This document shows positions 1 to 5,269 of a stretch of 5,852 bases of DNA, piece by piece (the first letter of the stretch is position 1; the number at the start of each line of letters is the position of its first letter). Location: the NCBI GenBank assembly GCA_947451445.1, contig CANFZJ010000208.1, positions 1 through 5,852 of the forward strand, written 5' to 3'. This DNA comes from Comamonadaceae bacterium. GTDB taxonomy: Bacteria > Pseudomonadota > Gammaproteobacteria > Burkholderiales > Burkholderiaceae_C. Below the pieces are notes generated by a model. It ran no database searches, was not told where the DNA came from, and saw only the letters and a program-made list of their open reading frames with translations. A program made the position numbers and the translations under genes.

Positions 1-243
1 AGCGCCTACCTGATGGCCGTGGGCGGTGCCGCCTACCTGGTCAGCAAAGCCATCAAGACCGCCAAGGTGGTGGGTTTTGCCGACATGGGCATGGAAGCCA
101 TCTACGAATTCGACGTGGTGGACATGCCCGTGACGGTGGCGGTGGACGCGGGCGGCACCAGCGCCCACATCACCGGCCCCGCCGAATGGCAAAAGAAGAT
201 TGCCACGGGTGAGTTCAAGGGCATTGGGGTAGCTGCAGCTTGA
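1..243 (+). CDS. fumA: Class I fumarate hydratase, C-terminal fragment
   Basis: This is the last 80 residues of an open frame that enters from the left edge, so the start and the iron-sulfur domain are outside the window. The full enzyme would interconvert fumarate and malate in the cytoplasmic TCA cycle using a [4Fe-4S] cluster. The identification rests on the beta-domain end typical of class I fumarases: an AYLMAVGGAAYLVSKAI segment, then GMEAIYEFDVVDMPV and a closing TGPAEWQ motif. The stop TGA (241-243) overlaps the TTG start of murI, implying cotranscription and coupling; as I recall, fumarase next to murI is common in Comamonadaceae. A related class I lyase such as L(+)-tartrate dehydratase shares this fold but is less likely given the GMEAIYEF and VDAGGTSAH stretches. 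The symbol is a family-level label, since paralogues exist. Confidence -1.
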   Translation, partial: SAYLMAVGGAAYLVSKAIKTAKVVGFADMGMEAIYEFDVVDMPVTVAVDAGGTSAHITGPAEWQKKIATGEFKGIGVAAA

Positions 244-1106
244 GTCTGCGACAGGCTCCCATAGGCGTATTTGACAGCGGCATCGGCGGCCTCAGCGTTT
301 TACAAGCGCTGCAGGCCGCCCTGCCGCTGGAGCACTTCGTCTACCTGGACGACAGCCTGCACGCGCCCTACGGCGAGCGCGGCGACGCTTTTGTCGTCCA
401 GCGCTCCCGCGCCATCACCACCTACCTGCGGCAAACCCACGGCATCAAAGCCCTGGTCATCGCCTGCAACACCGCGACGATGGCCGCCGTAGCACGGCTC
501 AGGGCCGAGCACCCCGACCTGCCCATCGTCGGCGTAGAGCCCGGCCTGAAACCCGCCGCCGCCGCCAGCCAGACCCACCGCGTCGGCGTCATCGGCACGC
601 GCGGCACGGTCACCAGCGCCAAATTTGAAGCCCTGCACCGCAGCCTGCACGACCAGGCCACGTTCGCCGTGCAGCCCTGCGACGGCCTGGCCGATGCCAT
701 CAGCCGCAGCGTGGCATCTGGCGACGACTCAAAAACAATAGCACTCTGCGCACACTACATCAGCGCCATGGGCCGATTTGGCATAAACCCTGGTGAAATC
801 GACACCCTGGTGCTGGGCTGCACCCACTACGTGTTTGCACAAGACCATCTGGCGAAACTGGTCGGCCCGCAGGTGCAAATTTTGTCCACCGGCGAGCCCG
901 TCGCCCGCCGTACCCAGCACCTGCTGGAACAGGCCGCTACGCTCAACACCACCGGCCCCGGCCGGGTGGAACTGGTCACCACCGGCGACCCCGCCACGCT
1001 GCAGGCCGCAGCGCGGCGCTGGCTGGGGTTTGCGACGGGCGATGCGGTGCAGTGGGTAGAGCGCGGACAATGCGCACCGCCCGACCACCTTTCACCCGCC
1101 CCATGA
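240..1106 (+). CDS. murI: Glutamate racemase MurI
   Basis: Cytoplasmic, cofactor-independent enzyme converting L-glutamate to D-glutamate for peptidoglycan. The 288-aa length is normal to slightly long for the family. Visible motifs are the N-terminal DSGIGG (residues 12-17), HAPYGER (41-47), ACNTAT with catalytic Cys76, EPGLKPA (100-106) and LGCTHY with catalytic Cys194. The two cysteines are the proton donor/acceptor pair of the family. After CTHY this protein has Val197, where most MurI proteins as I recall have Pro. The start is TTG at 240, overlapping the fumarase stop as TTGA. No in-frame ATG precedes the DSGIGG motif, and only a weak purine stretch (about 225-229) lies upstream, so coupling to fumarase translation is likely. 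The last four bases, ATGA, overlap the marR start. Bases 728-780 resemble the palindromic repeat found after vanB. Confidence -1.
   Translation: MSLRQAPIGVFDSGIGGLSVLQALQAALPLEHFVYLDDSLHAPYGERGDAFVVQRSRAITTYLRQTHGIKALVIACNTATMAAVARLRAEHPDLPIVGVEPGLKPAAAASQTHRVGVIGTRGTVTSAKFEALHRSLHDQATFAVQPCDGLADAISRSVASGDDSKTIALCAHYISAMGRFGINPGEIDTLVLGCTHYVFAQDHLAKLVGPQVQILSTGEPVARRTQHLLEQAATLNTTGPGRVELVTTGDPATLQAAARRWLGFATGDAVQWVERGQCAPPDHLSPAP
728..780 (-). repeat. Possible degenerate copy of the palindromic repeat, inside murI
   Basis: This stretch of murI aligns by eye with the reverse complement of 3661-3712. There are 34 identities over 53 positions with a single one-base gap, and the outer parts match best: TCAAA, AATAGC, CTGCGC, GCGCC, GGCC and ATTT lie in the same order and spacing. 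It encodes roughly SKTIALCAHYISAMGRFG (residues 164-181) in frame. It could be a repeat captured in the coding sequence and then eroded, or a chance match, because as I recall related MurI proteins have similar residues here. The internal palindrome is poor. Confidence -1.
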
Positions 1107-1546
1107 CCCCCACACCGCCCCCCACCCTGCAAGACGAGCCCGGCCACCTGATTCGGCGGGCGCAGCAGATGGCGGTGTCGCACTTTCACGATGTACACGG
1201 GCGGCATGTCACGCCGATCCAGTACGCCGTGCTGCGCACCTTGGCGGAAACGCCGGGCATCGACCAGGTAACGCTGGCGCAGCTGATTGCGCTGGACACC
1301 TCCACCACCGCCGACATCGCCGCCCGGCTGGACGCCAAGGGCTGGATCCTGCGCGAAGTGCTGCCGCGCCGCCAGCGCCGCCTGTCGCTCACCGCCGCAG
1401 GTGCCGAGGTGCTGGAAGCGCTGCGGCCTGGCGCAGAGGCGATGGTCCAGGGCCTGATGGCCCACCTGGCCCCGGAAGAGCAGCGTGAATTCATGCGCCT
1501 GCTACGCAAGTTTGTGCAGCTACCGCAAGCGGATTCAGCGGAATAA
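1103..1546 (+). CDS. MarR-family transcriptional regulator
   Basis: A 147-aa protein of the usual MarR length, predicted to be a dimeric winged-helix DNA-binding protein whose binding is relieved by a small, often phenolic, ligand. The winged helix lies about residues 36-100: helices PIQYAVLRTLAE and QVTLAQLIALD, the recognition-helix region TSTTADIAARLDAKGW, and a basic wing with the series REVLPRRQRRLSLT. Flanking helices (about 12-33 and 103-140) would form the dimer interface. ATG at 1103 was chosen because it overlaps the murI stop as ATGA; the frame is open back to GTG 1052, but that adds a Pro/Arg-rich leader inside murI. There is no clear ribosome site, consistent with coupling. It lies just upstream of vanAB, and two MarR-sized palindromes lie in the gap, so it probably represses vanAB. 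The effector is an inference: vanillate or a related aromatic acid. Confidence -1.
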   Translation: MTPTPPPTLQDEPGHLIRRAQQMAVSHFHDVHGRHVTPIQYAVLRTLAETPGIDQVTLAQLIALDTSTTADIAARLDAKGWILREVLPRRQRRLSLTAAGAEVLEALRPGAEAMVQGLMAHLAPEEQREFMRLLRKFVQLPQADSAE

Positions 1547-1588
1547 CAAGGGTAAGTACTATGTTTGAGCGATGAGGTGTGGCCTATC

Positions 1589-1604
1589 ATTCAGCATACT
1601 GAAT
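1589..1604. promoter_or_regulatory. Palindromic operator 1 upstream of vanA
   Basis: ATTCAG-CATA-CTGAAT is a perfect 6-bp inverted repeat with a 4-bp centre, 16 bp in all, which is a typical size for a MarR-family site. The 15-bp core CATTCAGCATACTGA starts one base earlier (1588) and recurs 19 bp downstream. It lies 41-56 bp before the vanA start, where a bound repressor could block initiation. Assignment to the adjacent MarR protein is an inference. Confidence -1.
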
Positions 1605-1607
1605 CAC

Positions 1608-1623
1608 ATTCAGCATACTGATT
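1608..1623. promoter_or_regulatory. Palindromic operator 2 upstream of vanA
   Basis: ATTCAG-CATA-CTGATT repeats operator 1 with a single changed base in the right half. It ends 21 bp before the vanA start and just ahead of the ribosome site AGAAGGAAA (1631-1639). The two centres are 19 bp apart, a bit under two helical turns, so two dimers could bind nearly the same face of the DNA. I could not place a convincing -35/-10 pair around these sites; TATCAT (1585-1590) is a possible -10 but lacks a well-spaced -35. Confidence -1.
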
Positions 1624-1644
1624 AAGCACAAGAAGGAAATCCCC

Positions 1645-2685
1645 ATGTTCCCCAAAAACACCTGGTACGTTGCCTGCACCCCCGACGAGATCGCCGACCA
1701 ACCGCTGGGCCGCAAGGTCTGCAATGAGAGCATCGTCTTCTACCGCCCTACGCCCGACAGCGTAGCCGCGCTGGAAGACTTTTGCCCGCACCGGGGCGCG
1801 CCGCTGTCGCTGGGCAAGGTGTGCGAGGGCAAGCTGGTCTGTGGCTACCACGGGCTGGAGATGGGTTGCGACGGCAAGACGGTGGCCATGCCGGGCCAGC
1901 GGGTGCGCGGCTTTCCAGCCATCCGCAGCTTCCCGGTGGTGGAGCGCTACGGCTTTATCTGGGTCTGGCCTGGCGACGCGGCGCTGGCCGACCCGGCCAC
2001 CATCCACCACCTGCACTGGCATGGCAACCCCGAGTGGGCCTACGGTGGCGGTCTGTTCCACATCGCCTGCGACTACCGGCTGATGGTCGATAACCTGATG
2101 GACCTGACGCACGAAACCTATGTGCATTCCAGCAGCATCGGCCAAAAAGAGATTGACGAAGTGCCCTGCAAAACCACGGTGGACGGCGACCACGTGGTCA
2201 CCAGCCGCTTTATGGAGAACATCATGGCCCCGCCGTTCTGGCAAATGGCGTTGCGCGGCAACGGCCTGGCCGACGACGTGCCGGTGGACCGCTGGCAAAT
2301 CTGCCACTTCACCCCGCCCAGCCATGTGCTGATCGAGGTCGGCGTGGCCCACGCGGGCAAGGGCGGCTACGACGCCGCACCCGAGCACAAGGCCAACAGC
2401 ATCGTGGTGGACTTCATCACCCCCGAGACCGAAACCTCCATCCACTACTTCTGGGGCATGGCGCGCCAGTTCAAGCCCGACGACCAGGCGCTGACCGACA
2501 GCATCCGCGTGGGCCAGGGCAAAATTTTCAGCGAAGACCTGGAAATGCTTGAAAAGCAGCAGCGCAACCTGCTCAAGTACCCCGACCGCAAGCTGCTGAT
2601 GCTGAACATCGACGCCGGTGGCGTGCAGTCGCGCCGCGTCATCGACCGGCTGCTGGCCGCCGAGCAGAGCGCCGCCACGGCGTAA
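1645..2685 (+). CDS. vanA: Vanillate O-demethylase oxygenase subunit VanA
   Basis: This is the Rieske non-haem iron oxygenase component of vanillate O-demethylase. It uses O2 and electrons from VanB to remove the methyl group of vanillate, giving protocatechuate and formaldehyde in the cytoplasm. The 346-aa length fits the family. The Rieske centre is CPHRG...CGYHG with Cys47, His49, Cys66 and His69. The mononuclear iron site follows the D-x2-H-x4-H pattern: Asp153, His156, His161. A later acidic ligand is probably near Asp298 (SEDLEMLE), by analogy with dicamba monooxygenase. The opening FPKNTWYVACTPDEIA, and long stretches such as NLMDLTHETYVH and ENIMAPPFW, match Pseudomonas VanA as I remember it. 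ATG 1645 has a good ribosome site, AGAAGGAAA at 1631-1639. Two palindromes upstream suggest MarR control. Related methoxybenzoate demethylases have the same architecture, so syringate, veratrate or similar substrates cannot be excluded. Confidence -1.
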   Translation: MFPKNTWYVACTPDEIADQPLGRKVCNESIVFYRPTPDSVAALEDFCPHRGAPLSLGKVCEGKLVCGYHGLEMGCDGKTVAMPGQRVRGFPAIRSFPVVERYGFIWVWPGDAALADPATIHHLHWHGNPEWAYGGGLFHIACDYRLMVDNLMDLTHETYVHSSSIGQKEIDEVPCKTTVDGDHVVTSRFMENIMAPPFWQMALRGNGLADDVPVDRWQICHFTPPSHVLIEVGVAHAGKGGYDAAPEHKANSIVVDFITPETETSIHYFWGMARQFKPDDQALTDSIRVGQGKIFSEDLEMLEKQQRNLLKYPDRKLLMLNIDAGGVQSRRVIDRLLAAEQSAATA

Positions 2686-2694
2686 GGATGGGCC

Positions 2695-3660
2695 ATGACA
2701 AACACCACCCTCTCGGTCCGCGTCGCCCGTAAAACCGCCGAAACCGCCCAAATCAGCAGCTTCGAGCTGGTCGCCGCAGACGGCAGCGCCCTGCCCTCGT
2801 TCACACCGGGCGCGCACCTGGACGTGCAATTGCCCAACGGTTTAACGCGCCAATATTCGCTGTGCAACGACGCCGCAGAGGTCGGCCGTTACCAGCTGGG
2901 CGTACTGCGCGACCCGGCCTCGCGCGGTGGCTCGCAGGCCATGCACGACCAGGTGGCCGAGGGCGATCTGCTGCAGGTCAGCCCGCCCAAAAACCACTTC
3001 CCCCTGGCCCCCGACGCCCAGCGCAGCCTGCTGCTGGCCGGCGGCATCGGCGTCACGCCCATCCTGTGCATGGCCGAGCACCTGCACCGCACCGGCGCGA
3101 CGTTCGAGATGCACTACTGCACCCGTTCGCAAGAGGCCACCGCGTTTTATGCGCGCATCAAGGCATCGGCCTTCCAAAACAAAGTGCACTTTCACTTTGA
3201 CGATGGCGGCAACGCCCAGGCACTCAGCCTGCCCGACCTGCTGGCAGAACCGGAAAGCGGCCTGCACCTGTACGTCTGCGGACCCAAGGGCTTCATGGAC
3301 GCGGTACTGGGCACAGCCCGCGCCCAGGGCTGGCCCGAGAGCCAGCTGCACTACGAGTTCTTTGGCGGCACGGTGGTCCATGCGGCCAGTGACGCCAGCT
3401 TTGAAGTCAAAATTGCCAGCACCGGCCAGGTCATCTGGATACCGCCGGACAAAACCGTGGTCCAGGCCCTGTCGGCAGCGGGGGTGGACATCCAGATGTC
3501 CTGCGAGCAAGGCGTGTGCGGCACCTGCCTGACCCGCGTGCTGGACGGCGAAATCGACCACAAAGACCAGTACCTGACCCCCGAAGAGCAAGCCGCCAAC
3601 GACCAGTTCCTGCCCTGCTGCTCCCGCGCCAAGTCGGCCATGCTGGTGCTGGATTTATAA
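2695..3660 (+). CDS. vanB: Vanillate O-demethylase reductase subunit VanB
   Basis: This is the electron-transfer partner of VanA: a phthalate-dioxygenase-reductase-type protein of 321 aa that passes electrons from NAD(P)H through FMN to a [2Fe-2S] cluster and then to the Rieske centre. Domains run in order. The flavin domain is about residues 1-105 and has RQYSLCND (52-59) for flavin binding. The nucleotide-binding domain is about 106-225, with AGGIGVTP (115-122) and YVCGPKGF (193-200). The C-terminal plant-type ferredoxin domain is about 233-321, with Cys270, Cys275, Cys278 and Cys308 in the C-x4-C-x2-C-x29-C pattern. All key residues are present. The start is 9 bp after the vanA stop, with AAGGA at 2684-2688 overlapping that stop, so the two genes form one operon. 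An imperfect palindrome begins immediately after the TAA. No pca or formaldehyde-oxidation genes are visible in the window. Confidence -1.
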   Translation: MTNTTLSVRVARKTAETAQISSFELVAADGSALPSFTPGAHLDVQLPNGLTRQYSLCNDAAEVGRYQLGVLRDPASRGGSQAMHDQVAEGDLLQVSPPKNHFPLAPDAQRSLLLAGGIGVTPILCMAEHLHRTGATFEMHYCTRSQEATAFYARIKASAFQNKVHFHFDDGGNAQALSLPDLLAEPESGLHLYVCGPKGFMDAVLGTARAQGWPESQLHYEFFGGTVVHAASDASFEVKIASTGQVIWIPPDKTVVQALSAAGVDIQMSCEQGVCGTCLTRVLDGEIDHKDQYLTPEEQAANDQFLPCCSRAKSAMLVLDL

Positions 3661-3661
3661 G

Positions 3662-3705
3662 AAATAGGCCGCTGGCGCATATTCCATCGGCGCAGGCAGC
3701 TATTT
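3662..3705. repeat. Imperfect palindromic repeat downstream of vanB
   Basis: The outer arms AAATAG (3662-3667) and CTATTT (3700-3705) are exact reverse complements. The inner arms around GCGC (3675-3678) and GCGC (3690-3693) also pair, with bulges, around a loop of about 11 nt. It starts one base after the vanB stop and lies between convergent genes, so it could form a hairpin that stabilises or ends the vanAB transcript. From memory it resembles a dispersed palindrome common in Comamonadaceae intergenic regions; this was not checked. A similar stretch lies inside murI (728-780). Confidence -1.
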
Positions 3706-3765
3706 ATTTGATAGTAAGTGGTGCAAACAGTACCCAGTCACGCAGGAGGGTGAGGGAGGAAATGG

Positions 3766-3778
3766 CCGCCATGGGCGG
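3766..3778 (-). terminator. Small GC hairpin at the end of the nucleotidyltransferase gene
   Basis: CCGCC-ATG-GGCGG is a perfect 5-bp stem with a 3-nt loop, and flanking G/T wobble pairs could extend it. It abuts the stop codon of the nucleotidyltransferase gene. On the - strand it is followed by CCATTT, which is only a weak T-tract, so terminator function is doubtful. It could equally be a chance palindrome. The rest of 3706-3765 shows nothing I can name. Confidence -1.
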
Positions 3779-4474
3779 TTATAAGTTCGCAGTGGCCAAC
3801 GCTGCGATTGTCTGCAGACGCCGCAACACCTGGCCCGTACGCGTGCTGTGCGCAACGATGCCGGGCAAGGCGTTCAAAAACTCCGGGTGTACCAGCAACG
3901 CACCTATTTGGCGGGCGACATAGCTGCGCACATCGGCTGGTGCCTCGGCCAGTTCAGCCAGCAGCTCTGCCCGGCCGTCCACCACGGTGATGATGTCCTC
4001 CAGATCATGGCTCAGGTAGACATCACCCTGCCCCCGGTCTTTGAATGCCTCGAACTTGGTGGCCAAGAAGTACGGCGCGGACAGATGGCGCAGCCACAAG
4101 CCAGGCTCTGGCTCGGCACGCACCGCCGCCTCAAAACCCGCGCGGTACCAGGGGTTGGCAAAGCCCATCACCTTGTCATCCAACGGCACCAAATCCAGTT
4201 GCATGCGCCGCCAAAACCAGCGAAATGGCGGAGTGTTGTTTTCCATGGTCTGGCGAAACCCTTTGGCGACCAACTCTTGCGCCAACAGGTGGTAGCCCGC
4301 CAGAGTGGCGACTTCCACAATCGCATCCACATCCTCCGTCGGGCGAATGTCTGCCAAGGCAGGCTGGGTCATCAAAAGCCCCGTGGCGCAGCCCCCGACA
4401 AACACCACCTGCTCACGCAACGGCCCCAGTGCCTGTGCCATGGCAAGCAACAGACCTAAATTAGGATTAGCCAT
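3779..4474 (-). CDS. Nucleotidyltransferase-fold protein, AbiEii/AbiGii toxin type
   Basis: A 231-aa protein with the features of the AbiEii-like nucleotidyltransferase group, whose characterised relatives (AbiEii, MenT) are toxins that transfer nucleotides. Visible are VFVGGCATGLL (residues 24-34), the phosphate-binding GG of the fold, then R44-x-T46-x-D48-V-D50, the metal-binding acidic pair, and Asp94 in LDLVP as the likely third carboxylate. Further conserved-looking pieces are LATKFEAFKDRG (137-148, Lys140) and SHDLEDI (155-161). The catalytic set looks intact. No signal peptide or membrane segment is seen. ATG 4474 was chosen because AGGTGGGG lies 9 nt upstream and the protein then begins in the helix before the GG motif; ATG 4501 lacks a ribosome site. 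The gene overlaps the upstream helix-turn-helix gene by 8 nt (4467-4474). Toxicity and substrate (tRNA or protein) are inferences; it might instead be a housekeeping nucleotidyltransferase. Confidence -1.
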   Translation of the reverse strand: MANPNLGLLLAMAQALGPLREQVVFVGGCATGLLMTQPALADIRPTEDVDAIVEVATLAGYHLLAQELVAKGFRQTMENNTPPFRWFWRRMQLDLVPLDDKVMGFANPWYRAGFEAAVRAEPEPGLWLRHLSAPYFLATKFEAFKDRGQGDVYLSHDLEDIITVVDGRAELLAELAEAPADVRSYVARQIGALLVHPEFLNALPGIVAHSTRTGQVLRRLQTIAALATANL

Positions 4475-5129
4475 GCGTGCTGGCCCCACCTGTGCCCGCA
4501 TGCGGCGGATGGATCAGGGTCGGCAAACGCTGAGCCGCCATGCCTCGCTCTCGCGCCCGGCCTATGCGCAGGGCATCGAACAAGGCCAGCATCTCGTACA
4601 AACGCGCATCTTGCATGGCGGCATACGGAACACTGGGATGCAGAGGCACCAGCCCCGTACCACGCACACTGCCCTCTGGGTGGGGCCACACGTAATCGTC
4701 GGACCCTGGTGCAAACACCCCGGCAAACGCCGGTGCGCTGTGGCTGGTCGGCACACCTACCGTGGGGCCCAAGGTGTCGGCAGCAAACGCATATTTGGCA
4801 CCAAACAGCGCAAATTCCGCCAAATTGCGCGGGTGCACGCGGGCCGGGTTACCTGCAGCCGTATCGGCCATGGCCCCAGGCGGCGCACGCCGAGGCCGCT
4901 TAGGCAACAGATAAACAGCCCCCGGCTCCTGCACGCCCAGGGGCGCTTCGGGCAAGGCAAACACGCGGTTGTCCAGCAGCAGCCCCGCATGCAGACCCCG
5001 CTTCACGCAGGCGTGCGCCTCGGAAGCGCTCAAGCCCAGAGCGAGTGCCAGACTGGCGTAAGTCCAACGTTGGTCCGCCCACGCCACCAGCTTGAGGGCT
5101 AGCAGAAAGTCTTGCGGTTTGAGTTGCAT
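4467..5129 (-). CDS. Helix-turn-helix protein, putative antitoxin/regulator partner
   Basis: A 220-aa protein that I cannot assign to a named family. Residues about 8-52 look like a winged or simple helix-turn-helix: LLALKLVAWADQ, then WTYASLALALGLSASEAHACVKRG and AGLLL. The centre (101-193) has NLAEFALFGAKYAFAA, PTVGVPTSHSAP, VWPHPEGSVRGTGLVPLHP and a helical ARLYEMLALFDALRIGRARERG. I recall unnamed proteins with a similar VWP-PEG-VRG segment beside AbiEii-like genes. The last 20 residues are Pro/Gly/His-rich and their DNA also carries the ribosome site of the next gene. The start ATG 5129 has no Shine-Dalgarno and lies a few tens of bases from the predicted transcription start. A perfect inverted repeat immediately upstream points to autorepression. 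Gene order (DNA-binding protein first, nucleotidyltransferase second, overlapping) is that of type II/IV toxin-antitoxin operons. Antitoxin function is an inference. Confidence -1.
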   Translation of the reverse strand: MQLKPQDFLLALKLVAWADQRWTYASLALALGLSASEAHACVKRGLHAGLLLDNRVFALPEAPLGVQEPGAVYLLPKRPRRAPPGAMADTAAGNPARVHPRNLAEFALFGAKYAFAADTLGPTVGVPTSHSAPAFAGVFAPGSDDYVWPHPEGSVRGTGLVPLHPSVPYAAMQDARLYEMLALFDALRIGRARERGMAAQRLPTLIHPPHAGTGGASTHG

Positions 5130-5162
5130 TATTCAATATTCGTGATTCAAGAATATTGAATA
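5130..5162. promoter_or_regulatory. Perfect 12-bp inverted repeat, probable autoregulatory operator
   Basis: TATTCAATATTC (5130-5141) and GAATATTGAATA (5151-5162) are exact reverse complements with a 9-bp spacer. The hexamer ATTCAA occurs three times: 5131-5136 and 5145-5150 direct, 5156-5161 inverted. The site is strikingly AT-rich against the GC-rich surroundings. It covers most of the -10 hexamer and the expected transcription start of the helix-turn-helix gene and abuts its start codon, so a bound protein would block transcription. The adjacent helix-turn-helix protein is the likeliest binder. Confidence -1.
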
Positions 5163-5187
5163 TAGCTAGACCTCGCGGAAAATGCAA
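5159..5187 (-). promoter_or_regulatory. Promoter of the helix-turn-helix/nucleotidyltransferase operon
   Basis: Read on the - strand, TATATT (5164-5159) matches five of six bases of the sigma-70 -10 hexamer. TTGCAT (5187-5182) lies exactly 17 bp upstream as a weak -35 (TTG conserved). Initiation would fall near 5152, giving a leader of roughly 20-25 nt without a Shine-Dalgarno. The -10 overlaps the right arm of the inverted repeat, and the -35 overlaps the 3' side of the hairpin that ends the CoA-transferase transcript. Confidence -1.
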
Positions 5188-5210
5188 GCCCCGTACAGCG
5201 TACGGGCTTG
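5179..5210 (-). terminator. Intrinsic terminator-like hairpin after the CoA-transferase gene
   Basis: CCCGTAC (5190-5196) and GTACGGG (5200-5206) form a perfect 7-bp stem around a 3-nt loop. Four more pairs (5185-5188 with 5207-5210) extend it past one bulged base at 5189. On the - strand the hairpin is followed by GCATTTTCC, a short T-run (5182-5179). It lies about 60 bp beyond the CoA-transferase stop, as expected for its terminator. The short T-run makes efficiency uncertain. The remaining gap, 5211-5269, shows nothing I can name. Confidence -1.
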
Positions 5211-5269
5211 GAGTCAAACGTGGCCCGATAGAGCAAAAGCCACGCCATCACCGCCGGATTACCGCCCCA

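Noticed and set aside
1052..1102. GTG start adding 17 residues to the MarR protein
   Set aside because: The extension lies fully inside murI and has low-complexity Arg/Pro content. ATG 1103 gives the ATGA overlap and the usual family length.
1565..1590. TTGAGC and TATCAT as a vanAB promoter
   Set aside because: The spacer is only 14 bp, too short for a normal sigma-70 promoter, so it was not listed as a feature.
1591..2829. 412-codon open frame on the - strand opposite vanA
   Set aside because: It is antisense to a clear vanA with complete Rieske and iron motifs. Its composition (Val/Ala/Gly/His-rich) is that of a GC-rich shadow frame, and no family is recognisable.
2842..3591. 249-codon open frame on the - strand opposite vanB
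   Set aside because: Shadow of vanB, whose flavin, nucleotide and ferredoxin motifs are all present; no domain or ribosome site supports the antisense frame.
3762..3923. ATG at 3762 preceded by a strong GGGAGGAA ribosome-like site, giving a 53-codon + strand frame
   Set aside because: The frame runs antisense into the nucleotidyltransferase C-terminus and its product resembles nothing known. The purine run is probably chance, though it is the best-looking unexplained start signal in the window.
4475..4501. Upstream ATG (4501) adding nine residues to the nucleotidyltransferase
   Set aside because: No ribosome site precedes it, whereas ATG 4474 has AGGTGGGG at a suitable distance and a short 8-nt overlap.
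3848..5102. Several open frames on the + strand across the helix-turn-helix and nucleotidyltransferase genes
   Set aside because: They are antisense to two genes with recognisable motifs and overlap signals, and their translations are rich in Arg, Pro and His without any known pattern.
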